Below are positions 19,560-21,768 of a stretch of 21,768 nt of DNA, in pieces; position 1 is the stretch's first letter, and every line of letters starts with the position of its first letter. This stretch comes from Entamoeba invadens IP1 (lineage: Eukaryota; Evosea; Mastigamoebida; Endamoebidae): the NCBI RefSeq assembly GCF_000330505.1, contig NW_004443550.1:173093-194860 (forward strand), written 5' to 3'. The notes under the pieces were generated by a model. The model did not search any database. It saw nothing but the letters and a program-made list of their open reading frames with translations, and was not told where the DNA came from. The translations under genes were made by a program, and so were the position numbers.

Positions 19560-21484
19560 ATATTAATGTATATATCAATTTATAAATTGTTTATTTGTAT
19601 ACCTTTTATTTTATCAGTGGTTTGGATTTTAATTTGTTTTTAAACTTTATATAATTTTTTCAATATTTGTCAATATTATTATTACTAAAAGATTTATATA
19701 ATTAAATGGACAAAACAATTTGGCAAAAAATTCCTATATTAATAAATTTCATTCAAAAATGAACATTTTTAAATAATTACTGTAAAGTTATAATTGTATT
19801 TATTATTTTGATATAAAATACCAATTTTAATATTATAATACAAATCACAGTACACATATTTAAATTGATAAGTATAAACACATTTTATTTGTTATTAATA
19901 CTTTTTGTATATTGATTTAAAGTATACTACTTATTTTAACTCTATCAAAATTACATCAAAATTTTAAAAATTATATGTTTTAAACATAAAAACTTTTATT
20001 ATGTTATTGTAATGTTTATTTAAATGTTGTTATTTTTTGAAAATTGCAAATATTTTACACATTTTTTTAATTTAGAATTTTGTGCCTAAAATCAAAAAGG
20101 TATACTTTGAAACACATGATTTCAATTAAAAAATTAATTATTAAAACAAGATAAAATAAAAAGAAAACCGAATACAAAAAACAATTAATAAATCAATAAC
20201 ACATAACATGCAAACACGTTTGAGTTTAATTATAGATACTCTTTTTAAAAATCCAATTGTTTAAACCAAGAAAATTAATCCAAAAATAAAATCAACGTGT
20301 CGAATTAATGATTTTTACATAATGATGTTTTCAAGAAACTTTCGTTCAATAAAAGACAAAATCTTATTAAAATATATAAAAAGTACAAAAGCAACATGTC
20401 AAAAATTCACTTCACCCCAATTTACCTTTATAACCAAACATATTAATATTTTTAACACTTTGAGACTTTGTAATAATGGGTAGTTACTGTTATTAACAAT
20501 TTTTTATATATAACTGAGACGCGTTCTTTATAATTTAATTTACGAACAAACAACATAATATACGCTTCTATATATAATTTTCATGTTATTGGTCGTCCAA
20601 CTGCAATACAAAATTTAATTTCAATTTTTAAAAGTGAGTCAAATCATTAAATAATTCGATGATACAATTTCAATGGAACATAAATAATAAATTACAATTT
20701 TATTTGAACTTTTTTACAAATCACAACTATTTTAAGCATTGTGTTTATTTTTGCATTGTTATATTCACTTTTACGTTGGAATACTAACAATTTGAATTAA
20801 AATGTACATTTTTTTTATTTACTTTCTTGTTCTTTTGACATTTTTATAGTTACATTAAAGATATCTAATTGATTCAGCTTATTTAGCTATTGTCATGACA
20901 TTTGTGGGTGTGCATCTATCAAATTTTATCTTTTTTAATTGTTATAAGTAATATATAGTCTCTGTATTTTATATATGTTTATCAATGGCTATATATTGCC
21001 TTTTAATTTAATTTATTATTCCAATTATGATCAAAAAAATGAATATGAAGTTTTGATGTAAACTTTTTTTGTCATTTAAAATAATTTCGTTTACTTTTAA
21101 AAGTACAGATCATCACTTTTTCATTACAATAATTTATCATTATGTTTTTTATTGTTTTGATATATTATAATAAATTGTAATTGTTGTCCAAACTATATTT
21201 AATTTAAATAAAAAGTTTACTTATTTTTATATAACATTACAGGAAACTTTTTTATTTGTAACTTTATATTGAGTTGTTAATATTATATTTAACAAATTGA
21301 AACAGAGTTTGGTGTATTATTTAAACACTCGGCTCATTATATTTGTGACAATTATGTTTTGTCATTGATGTAAATGCTTACATTTTCAATTTTACAACCA
21401 ATTGTTAATATTTATTTATTAAAATTGTTATATAATTCAAAGTGTAAAAAAATAAAAAGTGTCAAATGATGAGTCACAAAAACT
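19560..21484. other. AT-rich intergenic region with one possible minus-strand gene scrap
   Basis: No intact gene. On the minus strand, 20452-20580 is open for 42 codons and contains FVRKLNYKERVSVIYKKLLI. In an overlapping frame 20315-20494 carries 59 codons with one TGA and contains QSLKVLKILICLVIKVNWGE. Together they look like a small decayed gene with a frameshift, but no start is visible and the evidence is weak. The rest is A/T runs; no tRNA or other RNA gene was found. Confidence 0.3.
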
Positions 21485-21485
21485 G

Positions 21486-21490
21486 AATTA
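21486..21490 (-). terminator. TAATT polyadenylation motif of the micro-protein gene
   Basis: On the minus strand TAATT lies 15 nt after the TAA stop (21506-21508), within the palindrome GAATTAATTC (21485-21494). Confidence 0.45.
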
Positions 21491-21505
21491 ATTCACAGCG
21501 TAGAT

Positions 21506-21601
21506 TTATTTCTTCTCCTCCTTCTTTTCAGTGGCAGCAGCCTTTGGTGCGGCTTCCTTTTGTGCAGCAGCAGCTCCCTTTTTCCCTCCCTTCTTTGGCA
21601 T
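21506..21601 (-). CDS. 31-residue Lys/Ala-rich micro-protein
   Basis: The frame from ATG 21601 encodes 31 residues, starting MPKKGGKKGAAAAQKEAAPK and ending in TEKKEEKK, with ten lysines and nine alanines. It has no hydrophobic segment and is probably an unstructured, basic cytosolic or nuclear peptide. The first ATG is used; a classical TATA box lies about 39-45 nt upstream and a TAATT motif follows the stop. GC content and codon choice (AAG, GCT, GCC, GGA) are like those of the GAPDH gene and unlike the surroundings, which suggests strong expression. The start resembles the Lys/Ala-rich N-terminal tails of some ribosomal proteins, but no globular domain follows and I see no splice signal that would add one. 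It could also be the first exon of a longer gene or a non-coding transcript. I do not assign a function. Confidence 0.65.
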   Translation of the reverse strand: MPKKGGKKGAAAAQKEAAPKAAATEKKEEKK

Positions 21602-21639
21602 GTGTTTTAAACAAGTGATTTGAAAGTTGCTGTCTTCCC

Positions 21640-21646
21640 TTTTATA
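21640..21646 (-). promoter_or_regulatory. TATA box of the micro-protein gene
   Basis: On the minus strand TATAAAA (in CTATAAAAGG) lies 39-45 nt before the ATG at 21601. Further upstream, 21690-21768 is GC-richer and contains GGGATTCCCGG and a TGACGTGG-type ACGT core (plus strand about 21754-21761), candidate activator sites. Confidence 0.5.
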
Positions 21647-21768
21647 GAGCAATCGTTATTGTGGATGTTTACCAGCCCTTATTATTATTATACCATTAAC
21701 CGGGAATCCCAGATGCCACATCACCGCGTTTTTTTGGTGTGCTAGAAACAACAATGACGTGGCGCTTT

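Overview
The window is very AT-rich (by eye roughly 75-80 %). It carries a handful of intact genes of higher GC, short AT-rich promoters of the form TATTTAAA or TATATAAA about 30-45 nt before the ATG, and TAATT motifs directly after stop codons. These are Entamoeba traits. Together with BspA-type leucine-rich-repeat (LRR) genes, one with the F-box-like N-terminus typical of the Entamoeba family, plus Tc1/mariner remains, they point to an Entamoeba chromosome, most likely a species with large LRR families such as E. invadens. The species is an inference; no rRNA or other marker is present.

Layout. 1-4400: no intact gene. Several stretches read like decayed protein-coding sequence: a plus-strand frame at 14-532 broken only by stop codons, and minus-strand fragments spread over 584-3463. 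There is also a GC-rich, G-run island at 4241-4305. 4420-5376 (minus): an intact 318-residue BspA-type LRR protein. 5480-8340: AT-rich DNA with remains of a minus-strand coiled-coil gene (about 6547-7070) and a small GC-richer patch near 7140. 8344-10129: a transposon-like unit with 34/38-matching terminal inverted repeats and a flanking TA. It is interrupted at 8436-9454 by a second element with CAGGGTCGGCCAA ends and a 7-bp target duplication. 10130-12580: debris including a broken Tc1/mariner transposase (minus, 10972-11568). 12621-15296 (plus): a long BspA-type LRR gene broken by one in-frame stop and two single-base frameshifts that cancel each other. 15952-16956 (minus): intact glyceraldehyde-3-phosphate dehydrogenase. 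18957-19559 (plus): a small membrane-anchored, cysteine-containing surface protein of unknown function. 21506-21601 (minus): a 31-residue Lys/Ala-rich protein with its own TATA box and TAATT motif. The rest is AT-rich intergenic DNA.

The genes do not form a pathway. GAPDH is a glycolytic housekeeping gene, the LRR genes belong to a lineage-expanded family, and the surface protein and the micro-protein are of unknown role. The most informative aspects are the nested transposons, the damaged long LRR gene, the scattered gene remains, and the micro-gene at the right edge. In DNA this AT-rich, frames of 40-60 codons arise by chance, so I hold most relics at low to moderate confidence and say so for each.
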